Source of the DNA: Eumeta japonica
Taxonomy: Eukaryota; Arthropoda; Insecta; Lepidoptera; Psychidae
Assembly (NCBI GenBank): GCA_005406025.1
Contig: BGZK01000150.1
Location: 611,696 to 675,695, forward strand
Direction: 5' to 3'
Length of the DNA: 64,000 bases
Part shown: one piece after another, positions 1 to 13,843 of the stretch
How the letters are laid out: each line of letters starts with the position of its first letter
Numbering within the stretch: the stretch's first letter is position 1
The notes under the pieces: generated by a model
Database searches by the model: none
Told to the model about the DNA's origin: nothing
Seen by the model: only the letters and a program-made list of their open reading frames with translations
Translations under genes and position numbers: made by a program

Positions 1-1069
1 TTAATGGATCCGTGCTCCGGCGCCTAGCTCATCCTATGTAAAATAAGTCATCCAATATTCATTCACGAAAGACTGCGAAACGCACTCATTCTTTAAATAA
101 CCATAAAAATTACAAAGAGATCAATATATGGAACTGTCTATTGGACAGAAATACAAACAATGACGACCGTATTTAAATATTTATAGTATTAAACGAGCAA
201 TACATATATATGTCTCGTTTCTGGGTAAACACATTCTCTATCAGGGTCCGACGAGCTCAACACCGTTAAACCGCAACATATCGTGAAGTAGGTACGTGTA
301 ACCCCATCGACAACTCGTTGGTAGAACGATGCCCGTTTTGCCAAAGCAATGGTTCTGAAAAGTGCCCGCATATAATTTTCATTATTTATTATTTCTTTAT
401 AGTCTTTTTTTTTTGTTTATAATCGGATATTGGCTTTTACGAACGTTTATATTATAATTTACCTGAGATACGGTAGTGTGACGTCGCGATCGCTGTCACC
501 TCATTCTACGAAAAGAGGTCTATTAATATTTAGAAGTAGAAATGAAGAGTTGCAAAATAGATCCAGCGAGATGTTTGACTTTTGTATCCGGAGCGAAGTC
601 AGATCACCCAAATACCCGTATGTAAAACATCATATCGCGTTTGATCTAATGAATATTTGCTAACTTATAATGCAGGTATTTGATTTTTTTTATTAAAAAA
701 AAAATATTTTGATATCTCTCGTACTTGTGACAGATTCCGTAACACCATCCAACTGGCAAGACACGACCTTTCAAAATATTTTTATTTATTTTTAATTTTT
801 TATTTTATTTTTCAAATTCATAATATCTTTATTTCATAGATTATTATGAGATATTAATACTTGAAATATGTCATAACGTTTAAAGAATTTACAGTTATTT
901 TTTATTACCACTTTTATTTTTAAATTGCCACTCGTTCGTAAACCAGTTAGTTATTCTTCAAGAAAAGTGTGCGAGGTTACTTGCACTTAAGAACTTAAGG
1001 ATAGCTTTTTTCAAACCAAAATTATATTGAAATACGATCACATATAAAACTATTTCAGGAAAAAAACCT

Positions 1070-1236
1070 GCAGGAAGTCGAACTCATTTCGTTCATTTAT
1101 CCTCTAAATATTCAGAGATTGTATAATAACCCTATTGTACAAAATGTTTGCTTAATAAATACTTTAAATTTGTATAATGGTAAATTCTGTATATTCAAAG
1201 AAATCTTATTGTACATGCGCACACGGAGCCCTCTAA
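1070..1236 (-). repeat. dispersed repeat family Y, copy 1
   Basis: Read on the minus strand, this matches 2658-2958 in order: a GGGCTC(C/T)GTGTGCGCATG block, an AATATA/AAATTTA block, then a GAACGAAATGAGTTCGACTTC block corresponding to AGCTCGACTTCTT in copy 2. The family is unclassified; no terminal repeats or coding sequence were seen. Confidence 0.5.
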
Positions 1237-1896
1237 ATGAATTAGTGACCCTATGCGGTCGACTAACATGTAAACACGGTTTATTTTTATTTCTAGCATT
1301 GAAATTATGTCTACTAATATTATTATTAAATTTATATGTATTATTTATTCAGTCAAGTGATTTACTGCCACATTAAGATTATCTTTTTCCCTTGTTGCGA
1401 ATTTCTATTAGCTTTGAAAAAATTATCAATTCGTATGCGCTTACGCAGGATTCTTATTATATTAAAGCTGTGTTAACAAAATAACGACTTTCATGACTAC
1501 ATTATAGCTCTGTAATTTTTGAAACGTGTATACATTGGAAGAAAGTAAACAAAATCCCAATGTACCCAACAGCTTTCGACAAAATCTTACATTTGAAATA
1601 ATGTGCCGATTAAAGTGCCTTATAGTTAGGTTTAAAAGATGCACAGCTCCATTTTACAATTTCTCATCGCTTACGAGACCTTATTCCGTCTGCCAGTCAC
1701 CCCACTGTTAGTTCACGTCCTCCCACGAACTTTATACAAATAGAGGGCCTTGTACTTAAAGCTTTCCCCTCTAGTCCACCGCCGTCTATGCTGTGGCGAC
1801 GTACGGCAGCATCGTGTTGACGTGCTCGCGGAGGCACGGCGCTAACGGTTTAATTCGATTTCAAGTAAAAAGTCATCGGTCGGTCCGTCCGTGTTA

Positions 1897-1961
1897 GACA
1901 TCGAATGTACCACCTTCCAGTTCGAAGGCAACGCTCTTAACCGCCGAGCCACCGGCGCCCA
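1897..1961 (-). repeat. tRNA-derived SINE head, copy 1
   Basis: On the minus strand this reads as a tRNA-like pol III promoter: an A-box-like TGGCTCGGCGGTTAAGAGC, then GTTGCCTTC, then a B-box-like GTACATTCGATGTC. The same arrangement and much of the sequence recur at 59131-59198, so this is a repeat family and not a lone tRNA gene. No acceptor stem closes around it. Confidence 0.5.
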
Positions 1962-2657
1962 TTTTATTTCTCACCGTACGTACGTATTTATTTTGTTTAC
2001 CCGTGACCGTTCGCGGCGTAGAGTCGTCGCATAAAAGTACCTGCCACACGGATAACTCCGTAGCGTATAATACATAATTATTATCGATGGTTCGCATCGA
2101 ATTCGTTAGTGTGTTATCTGTCTAGAGTATCAAACTATGTAGACGTTCTCTTTTGATGTCTGCCGCAGCACGCCGGCGCGTTCACGACTAAAGAATTGTG
2201 TTGCGGCGTATGATTTTATCTGGCTAGATCGAAAAATGTCTAGAACTCGAAGAATTTCCGATCGAATATATATTTTTTTTAATAAATGTGATATTAATAA
2301 AAGCTAACCTAAATATTTTGTTCAAATTCTCAGGTTTGAGGTACTCGGTAGGGTCAAGAGTGAATCAATTATTATTAATTAATGCAATATACTATTCTGA
2401 TGTGAATTTATAATTTTCGATTTTTAAACGATTTTCGGTATTGCTCCACGTAAAAGTTGACTACGAAGTAGACAATGCAGACAAAAATAGTTCATATCAG
2501 TTAGCTAATATTTCTCGAGATAATTTTTTTTATTTATCGCTTCTTACTATGTATTTAATGTTCAAAGCTCTCTGGACTCTCGGCCGGCCCGGCGAGTTGT
2601 TGACGATATGAAGTGTCGCTGAAAAAGGAAAGCTTTGCCGGCTTCATGAATTCCATT

Positions 2658-2958
2658 AGGGGGCTCTGTGTGCGCATGGTCGATAAAGATCTCTGAAAAT
2701 GTTCAAAATATACCCTTAAACAAATTTATAATCATTATAAAACAAATACTTGTTTAAAAGGGGTATTGTAGAATTTAAGAGGACAAATATTCATTGACGT
2801 GTCCAGCTCGACTTCTTGCGGGTTTGTTTCTTCATGTGCTATTAATCTATATATGTTCGATTATATAACATATTATATTTAAGTTTAAAAAGAATTTTTC
2901 TCAAGTTTCTTGCTCGTTCTCCTTGAAGTAAAACTGCCTTCCGAACGTGTGGTGAAGT
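2658..2958 (+). repeat. dispersed repeat family Y, copy 2 (longest)
   Basis: This is the most complete Y copy. It runs from GGGGGCTCTGTGTGCGCATG through AAAATGTTCAAAATATACCCTT and AGCTCGACTTCTTGCGGGTT to CTGCCTTCCGAACG. Parts recur at 1070-1236 (minus), 13664-13800 (plus) and 57085-57318 (minus). No protein-coding remnant or terminal inverted repeat is visible. Confidence 0.5.
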
Positions 2959-4693
2959 GGCTAAATAGGTATTGTGACGTATTTCGAGTATTATTCATGA
3001 GCTATAAAATAAAGATGACATTTGAATTTAACCTATTTCACTAACGGCTGTTTCAGCGATGTAATAGGGAAACTTGGATCTGGCTACAGACAAATTTACC
3101 GGTCGAAAGACTGATGATGTACGTAAAATGTATAATAAATACGGTAACACTGTCGGTATAATATCACAAAATATATTATCCAGCTGTATATTTTGTGATT
3201 TTATAGACAGTTTGCGATTTTATAGATAGAACCAGAGACAATAAAACTATTCGCATTACACCCATGCACCGTCAAAAGCGTACGGGCAAAGCCGCGCAAC
3301 CGACACTGTATTCAATAAAGTGTACCTTTTGCAGTGACAAATGGTTATATTTGGACAGTCGGCCGCGGCAGGTGTGGCGAGGTTCGCGGACTTGTACAGT
3401 AAACGTGGAAGATCGCAGATAAAACATCGATTTAATAAAGTATGTTCACGTAAATCCGAAGGACTCGGGTCGTCCTATACATATGTAATATCCCCGGTCT
3501 CGACTTATATGACCGACATGTTTAAGGCAGCTACTTAAATGTATCTGATATAAACATTTAGAGCGAACGAGGACCAGTAGGGCATCTACTTCGGACCAGA
3601 ACGGTTTCGGTTCTGACCACTGACCAATTGGTGGATGACTTTTAAGTTAAACCAGAACTGAACCGGTGGTTTCGGGCGCTTTAAGTCGTCCACTTCGGAC
3701 GTCGTTACCGCATTGGTGACCGTGGTCCTTAACGGTCCCCGACTTTAATCAGTTCAAAGTGCAGAACTCGAGGTCGGTCCTTCTTGACCTGATATAAGAA
3801 GATTGGTCGGGGGAATCTAGCATAAAAATACTCAGGGTATCTCTGGTGTTATTAAGACACGCAGATCATACGGGCACAGCTCTCAAATTAAGGGTCGTAT
3901 TAATAAAGCACACTTAAGTGCAGCTTTCCATTTTGTTGTAGTGTTTCGCCGTAGAAGATAATATATGTCTTGTTCCGGTGTTACTTCTTGAGATGGCGCA
4001 TCGTTTTAGTGACGTTTATTGATGCGATCCTAAGACCTGGGGTGGTGTGTCACGAACTCAATTTGACGACACGTTGCGCCATCTACTTAAATGCAATCCT
4101 TTTCACTTGCTCAAGCAATGGTACAACACTGTTTCTATACGATTGACGTATTCTGTGAATGGCATCGGTAGAGACTGCATGTACTTAGCCTACTGTATAT
4201 ATTTTTTAAGGTACGTTCCCATTAAAATATGGATCGTCATAAGCTTAAACTGTAGAGTATCATATCGTAAAATTTTTGCAGCATCTTTAAAGATATGTAA
4301 CTTTGCCCACGCCCGTTCGACCAGCATAGGAATTACGGCAACTGACGCGATACCTTCTTTTTAGATAAAATGCGTACCCTATTGTAGGATATTTTGTGGA
4401 TTGTCTATGTATATTAATGATATTACATTAAAAATACATATTTTCTTAATTTTAAACGGTCCTTTACCAATCTATAATTTACTATTAAGACATAATTATC
4501 GCTTATTAATTCGGCGTCTTAATTTTTTTAATCGCATAAAAAATAACAAAAAAAGGGTATTATATATAAAAAGGGCGAGTTTTTTTTGGCTTGAGAGTAT
4601 GTTCTCATTTTGTATTCGATACGTTTGATTTATTTGTAGAGAATCAGCTCTGAAGATGGCAAACGTTCGTATTGATAACTAAGCTTGCATTGA

Positions 4694-4788
4694 TTTCAAA
4701 TCATCAGTGATGCTTTCAAATCATCAATGGTGCTTTCAAATCATCAATGGTGCTTTCAAATCATCAATGATGCTTTCATTTCATATCA
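4694..4788. repeat. 20-bp tandem repeat, about 4.5 copies
   Basis: The unit is close to TTTCAAATCATCAATGGTGC, starting at 4694, 4714, 4734 and 4754 with a partial fifth copy from 4774. Differences are limited to one or two bases per unit. Confidence 0.85.
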
Positions 4789-5333
4789 TATAGAGTGAAA
4801 TAAAATCGGTACTGATATAGAAACGAAGAGAAAATTGGAACCTTCCATAAGGTTATGAGGATATGGTACAACTATACATCTATAGATTGGTTTTTAGAGT
4901 TGTTTGCGTCGGTCTTATCTACGACGCACGCGTGTACTGCGCTCGAGTAGCGCGATGACAAATGATGCGTTGACAGTTTGCGGCGGCTTAGGGGCAGGTA
5001 GACAGCAGGCGCCCGCGCCGTTAGTCCGTCGGCCTGACCGCTTGTGCGTGCGCACCCCGCCCGCGCCGACGCCATAATTAATAATGTGTTTAAAAGGATT
5101 TTTTGTCTTTTTTTTTTGTTTATCTCTCTTCAAAGAATCTCTAGATAAATTTCGTTAAATGTTCTCGTAGTTTGTACAAATTAAATTGGAATCGTTAAAT
5201 CTTTATTCCGGATTTTTTTATAGATTATTTACAAGTATGTATCATTTGTCCATTTTATTCTGTTTTACAATGATTTAAATTTGTGTCAACTTGCACTATG
5301 GTATTGTAGAAAAGGTACTCACAATCATGTAAC

Positions 5334-5447
<114 letters not shown>

Positions 5448-6170
5448 TCATGTAGGCATGCACCTATTATTACCACGAAGACGACGTCTCTATGCTCTTT
5501 ACAGATGAAAATTATCAGAAGAAAATCTTTCTCGGTCACATTGAAGTGTAATCGATAATAAAGAATTAAAAAGGTTATAGAAGGTTGCTCGAAATAGCGG
5601 AAATGTTTCAAATGTTGGAAATAAATAGCGGGTTTATTTATCTAATCTTATCCTCGACTTTGACTGTATTTACAACAGTATTTTTAAAAAAGATTAGAAG
5701 CAGATTAGATTAGAAGGAAAATATCGCACGGATTTTATAGGTTCGATTACACAAACATTTTTATACGAATAACCTTTCTATATGAATATAATTTAAACTT
5801 ATTGATGATTTTCATTTTTTGTTTTATTTAATCGCCATATTTTGAAAGCTAGGAACGCGGCATCAGTTTCAAAATAAGTGTACATTTTTCCCTTTTATTC
5901 GTATTATCAGCCAACGAAGAATTCATCGGCTACATGTTAGGACAATTTCATTATTTGATATGGGACATGTCGAGAAACGAACCATGAACCCGGGCCACCG
6001 GCACACCCGCTGGGCGGCGGCGCGCACTTTTTCAACGGGCCGTTATTTTTTTTTTCGGGTGTCGGTGGCGGCGAACCCGCAAAAATTAGCAACCCTTTGG
6101 GACCCTACACGGTTTCCTCCCCCGGGAGCTATGGTTTCTGGTGATTCTGTCCGCCTGCGACAATACGACA

Positions 6171-6201
6171 CGGACGGACGGACGGACGGACGGACGGACG
6201 G
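6171..6201. repeat. (GGAC)n tetranucleotide repeat
   Basis: About seven tandem CGGA units sit inside a GC-rich patch at 6000-6300. Confidence 0.85.
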
Positions 6202-6644
6202 CACCGGCGGGCGGGACGGCTCCTTTGAAGCCTCCGCGACATCGTTTGTCACGAGCGCCCGTCGGAGTCAAAACACGCACCCGCGGGAATGTCCGGTGTG
6301 ATGTTCCTTCAATCCTATTGCTATGAGTGAGCAATTCTTGTAAACACTTAAAAATGTTTATTTTTGGCTTGGCGTGGAGTGGCCGGAAATGCGATAAATA
6401 ATGGGAGAGGCAGAGAGGTTAGAAGAGGGAGGCGGAAATCGTGAGCGGAGGAAAGTAGGGAGCAAAAGGAAAGAGATCGATATCAGAAATTTGGATCGAA
6501 ATCCGTATTAGTAATGAAATCTATTGACGAAAATATTGTCTATGAACGCAACCACATAGATAATAAACGCTATTTTTTTTTTATTACATTATTGTCAGAA
6601 TCGTTTTTCTTTTAATTTTGAACCGACGATTCTCATTATGACGA

Positions 6645-6799
6645 CTTCGGTTATGAAATGTAATTGTAAGGTTAATTTTAGACTGTGCAGAACGTGGTTA
6701 CATGCACATCTGCAAAATGACGTTCTACAATAAAATATAATTTAATTTAAATATTTTGTGTTACATATCACTAAAGTATATATCTAGATTATCAAAGAC
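6645..6799 (+). repeat. direct repeat family Z, copy 1
   Basis: About 155 bp recur almost unchanged at 7634-7786. The shared sequence runs from TTCGGTTAT(G/T)AAATGTAA to CTAGATTATCAAAGAC and includes GACTGTGCAGAACGTGGT. The copies are about 1 kb apart in the same orientation, as two fragments of one larger element or a local duplication would be. Confidence 0.75.
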
Positions 6800-7633
6800 G
6801 ATTCTCATTATGACGTCGATATCTCGGCATCGAGGTTTTGATAAAGATCGAAATCGAGATCGATATTTTTTTGTTCGCGCCGTCGGAGTCGCGGCTGAAA
6901 GCTTGTATGTTATAAAATAACATATTGAAATTATGAATGTCTAAATCCTTATATTTCTCATACGATTCTCTTCCATACGTAACAATAGTATGAACGCGGA
7001 TCAATATAATCGGATGTAGCGAAAAATTATTTAGAAAGTTGACGTGTACAGTCGCGGACAAAATCTCTTTGAGGTTGCGCTGAAAGAGGTGTATGTGTTG
7101 ACAATTCGTGATTCGACAATATTACAGATGTTGTGACGTATGTTTATGAATAAACAAATAAACGATTTCAACGTTTGTATTTCATGTAATATAATGAAAG
7201 ATTTTGACTTTGACGAACAAGCAAATCGCTTTCACAATGTTTTGAAGTTTTTTCCAATACTGAATTCTCATCTGTGTTTCGTAGGACGAAATAGACAAAG
7301 CGTCGTTAATGTAACTTTTTTTTTAATTTGCTACGTAAGTCAAACAATTCTATGTAATTGGATTCTCAATCAACATACAGGATAATTCTGGAGTGACTAT
7401 CATAACGCATGTTGTCTACTATTACATCATTGTTTCAAAATTAAAATGGGCATAAACAATTGCTGAAGTGATGTCGGTCGCTGCGTACCATTCTTGTCGA
7501 TGACATCCATAGATTTTGTATAATGTAGTTCAATGAAGAGATAGCGTACTAAAAATTGACATTCTATTAATCGCACCAAAAGATGTCACTGATCGCTGTC
7601 GACGGATGACGTCATAATGTGTACGTACACGAT

Positions 7634-7786
7634 TTCGGTTATTAAATGTAACCGTAAGGTTAATTTTAGACTGTGCAGAACGTGGTAACATGCACATCTA
7701 CAAAATGACGTTCTACAATAAAATTAATTTAATTTAAATATTTTGTGTTTGGTATCACTAAAGTATATATCTAGATTATCAAAGAC
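7634..7786 (+). repeat. direct repeat family Z, copy 2
   Basis: The partner of 6645-6799 in the same orientation, differing by scattered substitutions and small indels (for example CATATCACT versus GGTATCACT). Confidence 0.75.
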
Positions 7787-10700
7787 TACTTGAGTTTACA
7801 CGAAATGATGGAGCTCCGAACGTGATTTATATAATTTCGCATTTGAAATTCAAAAACGTAAGTTAATTATATAAATTAATGTGATTGTTGTCACTGCGCT
7901 TAAAAAAGTCTGTTCGATTGAACTGAAAAGTTACGACACACTCGCGATCACAAAACACGAAGGTAGTCATCGAATAGAAGTAAATGTAGATTCATTTGCC
8001 CGACTCTACAAGTGATTTCAACGGCACATTTATGCCATCGATACCATGGTACCTGTCAAACGTAGCTCTTTGTTGAATGACATTTTACAGCACACCATTG
8101 CACACTGGTCGCTCCGTATTTATTGTTATGGCAAGTTTTATTAACTCCGCTGTTGCAGCGTACCATTCTGCGATATTTTTATTCCAGACCGAAGGACTTG
8201 TATCCATGACACCTTTCATTGACGCAACGGTAACGTCCGGGACCCACGATTTAACATGTGCTTTAGTCTGACTTAAATTATATTTATCGATCCGGTCGTC
8301 GTAGAGATAGAACACCTTTTAGTCGCAAAGGGTAACGTTAGTTTTTCAGATACGATCAAATCACAATCATCGCTGACAGATGTCGCGGTATTAAGTCGAA
8401 CGACATTCAATTTAACGGTTGTCGACTTTCGTGCACGACCGTACGCGCCTTTACGCTCGGCGCGCACGCAAACTTACAAGAGTTACAATTATCAAAAATT
8501 TGAATGGGAAATAACAAAGTAATACGGTGTGCTATGATTGAGTTATTAAGACCACAGCCGGAGCGGACAGCGCGGACCGTTGGCTGTACCATCACGGCGC
8601 GACGTGCCCGCGGGGCGAGCGGCGCCGCTCACCGACGCCGCTCGCGGCGGCGACGCGAACTAAACGCGTCGAATACTGCGGGATTTTTCACATTTCATTA
8701 CATGCCTTATCCATTACTGCAGTTTTCTAGAATATACTATATTTTTTCTAGAATTATTAGGAGGTCGGTGAATAACGACTTTATTTCCATTTTTTTCACA
8801 TCTCCATTGAAATTTTCTTTGAGTTTTCAGAGCTAGTGAATCTCGGTATCCGTTTGATTTTTTACTTTGTGATATTCAATTAAATTTTTACAATGCCAAT
8901 TGAATTGATCCGCTGTAGAGAATTGAAATTGAAAATGAATCCTCTCGATTTCAATTTTCTCACTGCGGAATGCTTTTGAAATGTACCTCCTCGGACAGAC
9001 AGACGTACGTTAGATTTTTTAGAATGCCTAGTTTTAAATTTTAATACGGTATATTAAACAGTAAGTCATTGGCATCGTGTTTTCGGGTATACCAACATAT
9101 TTAATGTGTTAATATTAAAACCTTATTTAGTGAAGGCATATTACTACGTTTTTGAATAAAGTTTGTAATTCTATAGCAACCTTATAATTATTTATCTCTC
9201 GTTATCATTTATTTTATAAGATTATAGAAAAAGAAACGTTGCGATTACGCTTTAACCATAATAAATATACTAGATTTTTTTGTTTTTTTTTTTTGATAAA
9301 CCAAGAACTATAAAAAGCTCTTTAATCAAAGACGACGCCGCGCAGCCTGGAAACGAACTAGAACCGCCACCTGAAACACTTCTTTAATACGGGTCCATCG
9401 TATACCAAGTAGGCTGCTCGGGGCACGGTGGTGGGGGGATCTTAGAAAGCCTCATCGAACGTGATATGTCATTGAACAAACATATGTATTATAAAAATAT
9501 GCAAAACGGGCATTAGTTGTTATCGATCGTATACCGATGTAACACTAAAAATAGGTTTGGCAGGATGCAATATCGCATAAATATTTGTGGACACCTGTGA
9601 AGGTTCCGGGGTGTGGGTTAAAATAAACCCACTTCGATGTAGGTAAAGGTCAAAGTTACCACAATGAAATCATGCTGTTTTGATAGAAATTCATATTTTA
9701 TGGTATATTCAATTCGATAACGTCTTCGATCGTGAATTCCTATAGAACTTTCTATGAATTATACGCAGCGCAAGCGACATCTGTGATACAATGCACGTAC
9801 ACATCCGAGTCCTTATTATCGTTTATTGATCTACACCTCCGATGGCCGATCTATGGATCGCGGGGTCGGCCGCCAATTACGGATCTATTCAAGAGAGCGC
9901 GGCGCGGGCGTCGCGCTTTAGACATCATTATTGCGCCGCCGCGGAAGCGCCCTTTGAGGCTATCCGCTCAATGTCCACTCTATGAATACTTGAAGTTCGT
10001 TTATATTGAATACGAATACGTATAAAAATTTTGGTTTAATTATTTTCCACTCCAATTTGTTATACAGAAATTTTGTTTATTGTGACTTCTTTAAGAATAT
10101 TTTTATTTGCAATCAAATCGAAAAAAAATCCACTTTATTCAAATATAAATATATTAATTTAATTTACACAAAGTTTTACAATAGTAGACGTATTCTCTAT
10201 GGGAACATCTCGTAGTGACTTACACTAATCAAAGCCAAGAAAAATATAAAAGAGGAGTTATTACAAAAATCGACTTGCATCTCAGTATCTATTAATTTGT
10301 TTCAGGTAAATAATGACCATAATCATATTTCAACGACATTTTGTAGCGGACAACTTCTATTTCTTACTTCATCGCGAGATTCCCGATATCTGCCGTCACC
10401 ACCGACAACCGCCCGGACGTTTCGCCGAACGTCCGTAACGCCGCATCGGCAGCGGCGTACGCGCACAACGGAATTATTACATCTCTCCGACGCGGAGACG
10501 TACAGAGAAATTACTTTCATATCGGCTCCGATATTTCACCGCAGACCGCGGCGCGTACGCGCGGTGCGATTTCGAATCGCCCATTACGAGGAGCTTTCCG
10601 CCGTACGGATCTCGCTGCGACTTTGTTCGGGGCGCTTCGTGAGTCGTTAACGGCGGTATGAACGTTCTACGAACGGGTCAGCTTTATGTCTAGGATATGA

Positions 10701-11419
10701 ATTGTGCACGTCTTGGTCAAAATTTTAAATTATCTGTCTGTACAGTTGAGGGAACTACGAATATCTTGTCTGTGACGTATCTGCATAATGATATATTTTT
10801 TTTTTTTAAATTTGGTATCATCGGAAAGATGACGTCTTGAATTTATGCTTTTTCGTGATTTTTTTTTTGTGTTTTTCGGCAGTAGTTGATTTATTATATC
10901 TAGAAGTAGTATTGTTTAGCACTAAAGGTTATTTGTTTGTTTTCATTGATTTCGCCTTGTTTATATCGACGGCGACGTGCCAATACCTCCTATCTACCAT
11001 TTTTCGTGAAAATTACTTTCTTATATGATCGACTTTAGGGTCGATTTCATTTAGGGTCGAAAACACTTTCATACCTTATTAAAACTTTAGCTTTCCATAT
11101 CTTTATAAGGTATGTATAAATAGATTTATTAATTTTTAAGTTTTTTGAAATCCAAATATTTTTTTCACTTTGTATAAAATTTTGTCTGTGTTAGTTAGAA
11201 GGTATGTATTGGCACTTCGCCGTCGATATGCATGTAGTTGACGAGTCAAATATTGAACATTATCATTGAATTAAATTTAAAAATTGTATAGACAAATATA
11301 ATAATTAAAAAATAGTACAAAAAGAATAGGAAGTTACACAAATGCGACTAACGAGTTCTTTTAATTTTATTTTAATTCTCTTCGGTCATATAGTAACTGT
11401 CGGTTGTTAGCAATATATT

Positions 11420-11575
11420 TTACTCTACGACCGGTTCTTCGGGCGTCTCACCGTCCTGCCTGTAACGCGTCACCGTTTCGATGGTGATTGAATATCGATG
11501 ATCATCACTGGTGATCGTTGACTTTGTTGGCGTCCTGTAGCCGACTGTCGCTGATGTATGTTTAACTGCTGAATG
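11420..11575 (-). CDS. possible terminal coding exon of an unrecognised gene
   Basis: On the minus strand a good acceptor, TGCCTTTTCAG, is followed by 51 open codons ending ...DGETPEEPVVE and a TAA at 11420-11422. An AATAAA signal lies at 11371-11366, about 50 bases past the stop. The frame is richer in GC and in charged residues than the AT-rich sequence around it, with a Ser/Thr-rich middle (TPTKSTITSDD) and an acidic tail. I do not recognise the protein and found no upstream exon on this strand. AATAAA occurs often by chance in such AT-rich DNA. It could be the last exon of an unseen minus-strand gene, a retroposed fragment, or chance. Confidence 0.25.
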   Translation of the reverse strand, partial: HSAVKHTSATVGYRTPTKSTITSDDHRYSITIETVTRYRQDGETPEEPVVE

Positions 11576-13663
11576 CTGAAAAGGCATTTGATGTATATAC
11601 ATTACGATTTTGTTTATTTTACCAAAACTTTTTTTAATATTATCATCACCTTACCTTGCATTAGATCTCTATCTACTACGAAGATCTATGTTTGCTTTTA
11701 TAACATTTAATTATTTTTTTTACCATAACCAAAGTAATATTTTCTTGCAGTAGGCATATATAAAAAATTAATATGAACGGTGGCATATCAAAGAGAGAGT
11801 AGTTTTAGGATTTAAGATAAGATTGGTGTACCACAGCATATATTCTACACCGATGTAGATAAGAATAATAGTTATCATTTTCTCAACCTGACACACCAAA
11901 ATTTCAAGATATGGAGAAACGAGGAGCTGATGATTGAACCGTGCGTGGACGGTGCTAACAGTGTTGTACTTTTCACCATGTAGCCCTGGCTTGGAGGTTA
12001 TCAGCTTCTTATTGGCTTCGCCAACCATCTGGTTACAAGCTGCACTAGTACGGTGGCGCGCAATACCTGGTGGTTCTTTAATTCTTATGCGAAACTGATC
12101 GGAAATTCAAGAAAATACCTGACTTTATGGATCTCCCCGTTGAAAGGTAGAGGTCGCCTTGCAGAACGAGGACGGCTTGTTGTGATGGGCGCAGTGCGCA
12201 TAGGCCCCCCTCCATTCATGATATGGATTATTTGAATCGATCATAGACCGAGCCATAGCAGTGACGTAAATAATGGCATTGTAATCTGTGTTGATTTAAG
12301 TTTGTTAAATTTTACAAGTGACGGTAGTTAGACTCAGATGTTATAATCTGTCAAATATCTGTTTAAAACCAAACGATTATCCGTTCTAAATATAGAATAT
12401 GTCTGGATAATATTCATACAAATTTCTAAGCACAAGAAAAAAATTGTTATTCATAATTTAAAGTAGGACCGGATAGGTCAGCTAGCGTTTTTCAAAATAC
12501 CGACTAAAGATAAAATACAAAGAGACATAAAATTTATATTCGCGAACATAAAAATGCTTAATTATATTCAGGAAAGGAAAAGTCGTGCTCAGAGACAATT
12601 CTAGATCTGCAATACCCTCACGGTTCTCTTAAGTTGTATAATTCAGTGCTTAATGTCATAGAACGGAATAGGATAATATATTTAAAACATTAGCATTCGC
12701 ATGGCGGCTACCGTCAAGCCCGTCGATGATAAAATAAAATAATAAAAAATCATTAAAAACTCAACGAAAACAATTTGAAACATCGCCGAGAGCGAAACTA
12801 GCGAAATGAAGTGTCGCGATATTGACCTTCAACTTAAGTTAGATGGCGAAACCTTTAATGTGGACGTGAAGGCTGCTCGGGCCTTTGGGATCGTTTTTCA
12901 CCTGTCCTGATTCGGATTGCGAGCGCGGCTCTTAACGAAGGCTTTCGAATCGTCTTCATCTGTTGCTGAATCATTGTTGGAGGAAAGTGTGCAGATGTGT
13001 AGAAATAATTTAGACACTAAAATAGTTATTTATATTCGGAAGAGGTTATAAGGATATTTGAACCGGTGGAAATGAACCAACTTTCAATAAAAAAATAATA
13101 AATAAAAAACCGCTCTCGAAGGCTTAAAATAATTAAATGATAAGTCGTTTTTGGAATCTGTGCCAGCTGAAGTCGTATCAGACGCAATTTCATTATGTAT
13201 TTTCATAATTTGACATCATTTTGACTTGTGCTTTGTTGCTACCTTGATTTGTTGAGTTCGGTCATATCTTGTCAGCTGTTGTGTTCTTCGCTTTCATTGC
13301 GGTTTTTTTTTATTCTTCTAATTTGCCTTGCCTTACCTACGAGCATCTCTATGGAGTGAATTGTAAAAAAAGTGTAATATCAACTTTGGCCTCTCAGTTT
13401 ATGTACGAAGACCTAATGCATGTAAAAATAATATAGAAAAAAAATCGATAAAAACCGTGATCGACATGAATTCAATACGAGAATTTAAAATAAATCATGT
13501 TTATCTGTCGTCGACTACAAAAAGTGCACAAACTCATTTACGGGTGCCGGTGCGCGCTTGTTCGACAAGTACCCTGTAGGTATTCAACATTTAAATAATT
13601 CAAGATGACTTTTAAACAATCGCTTGGTAAAAGAATTATTATAAAACTTCCGATTGTAAACAG

Positions 13664-13800
13664 CTCGACTTCTTATAGGGTCGTCCCTTTTTCGTAACAC
13701 TCTTGTTTTCGATTGTAATCGCGCTCGATTCAGCATGAAAATGAATAAACCCTTAGGTTATTCGCTCGTTTTCTTGAGGGAAAACTGCCCTCCGAACGAA
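13664..13800 (+). repeat. dispersed repeat family Y, copy 3
   Basis: It shares AGCTCGACTTCTTATAGGGT at the left and CTCGTTTTCTTGAGG...CTGCCCTCCGAACG at the right with copy 2. It ends about 35 bp before the left flank of the hAT-like element at 13844. Confidence 0.45.
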
Positions 13801-13843
13801 TGCTAAACGCACATTATAATGGCACATTTTGAAAGTTATGTAT

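Noticed and set aside
8085..8315. Minus-strand frame of about 76 codons that reads rather protein-like (RIDKYNL...AEWYAATAEL)
   Set aside because: Starts without an ATG right after a stop, no splice sites or neighbours, and no family I can name; possibly a decayed element but unsupported.
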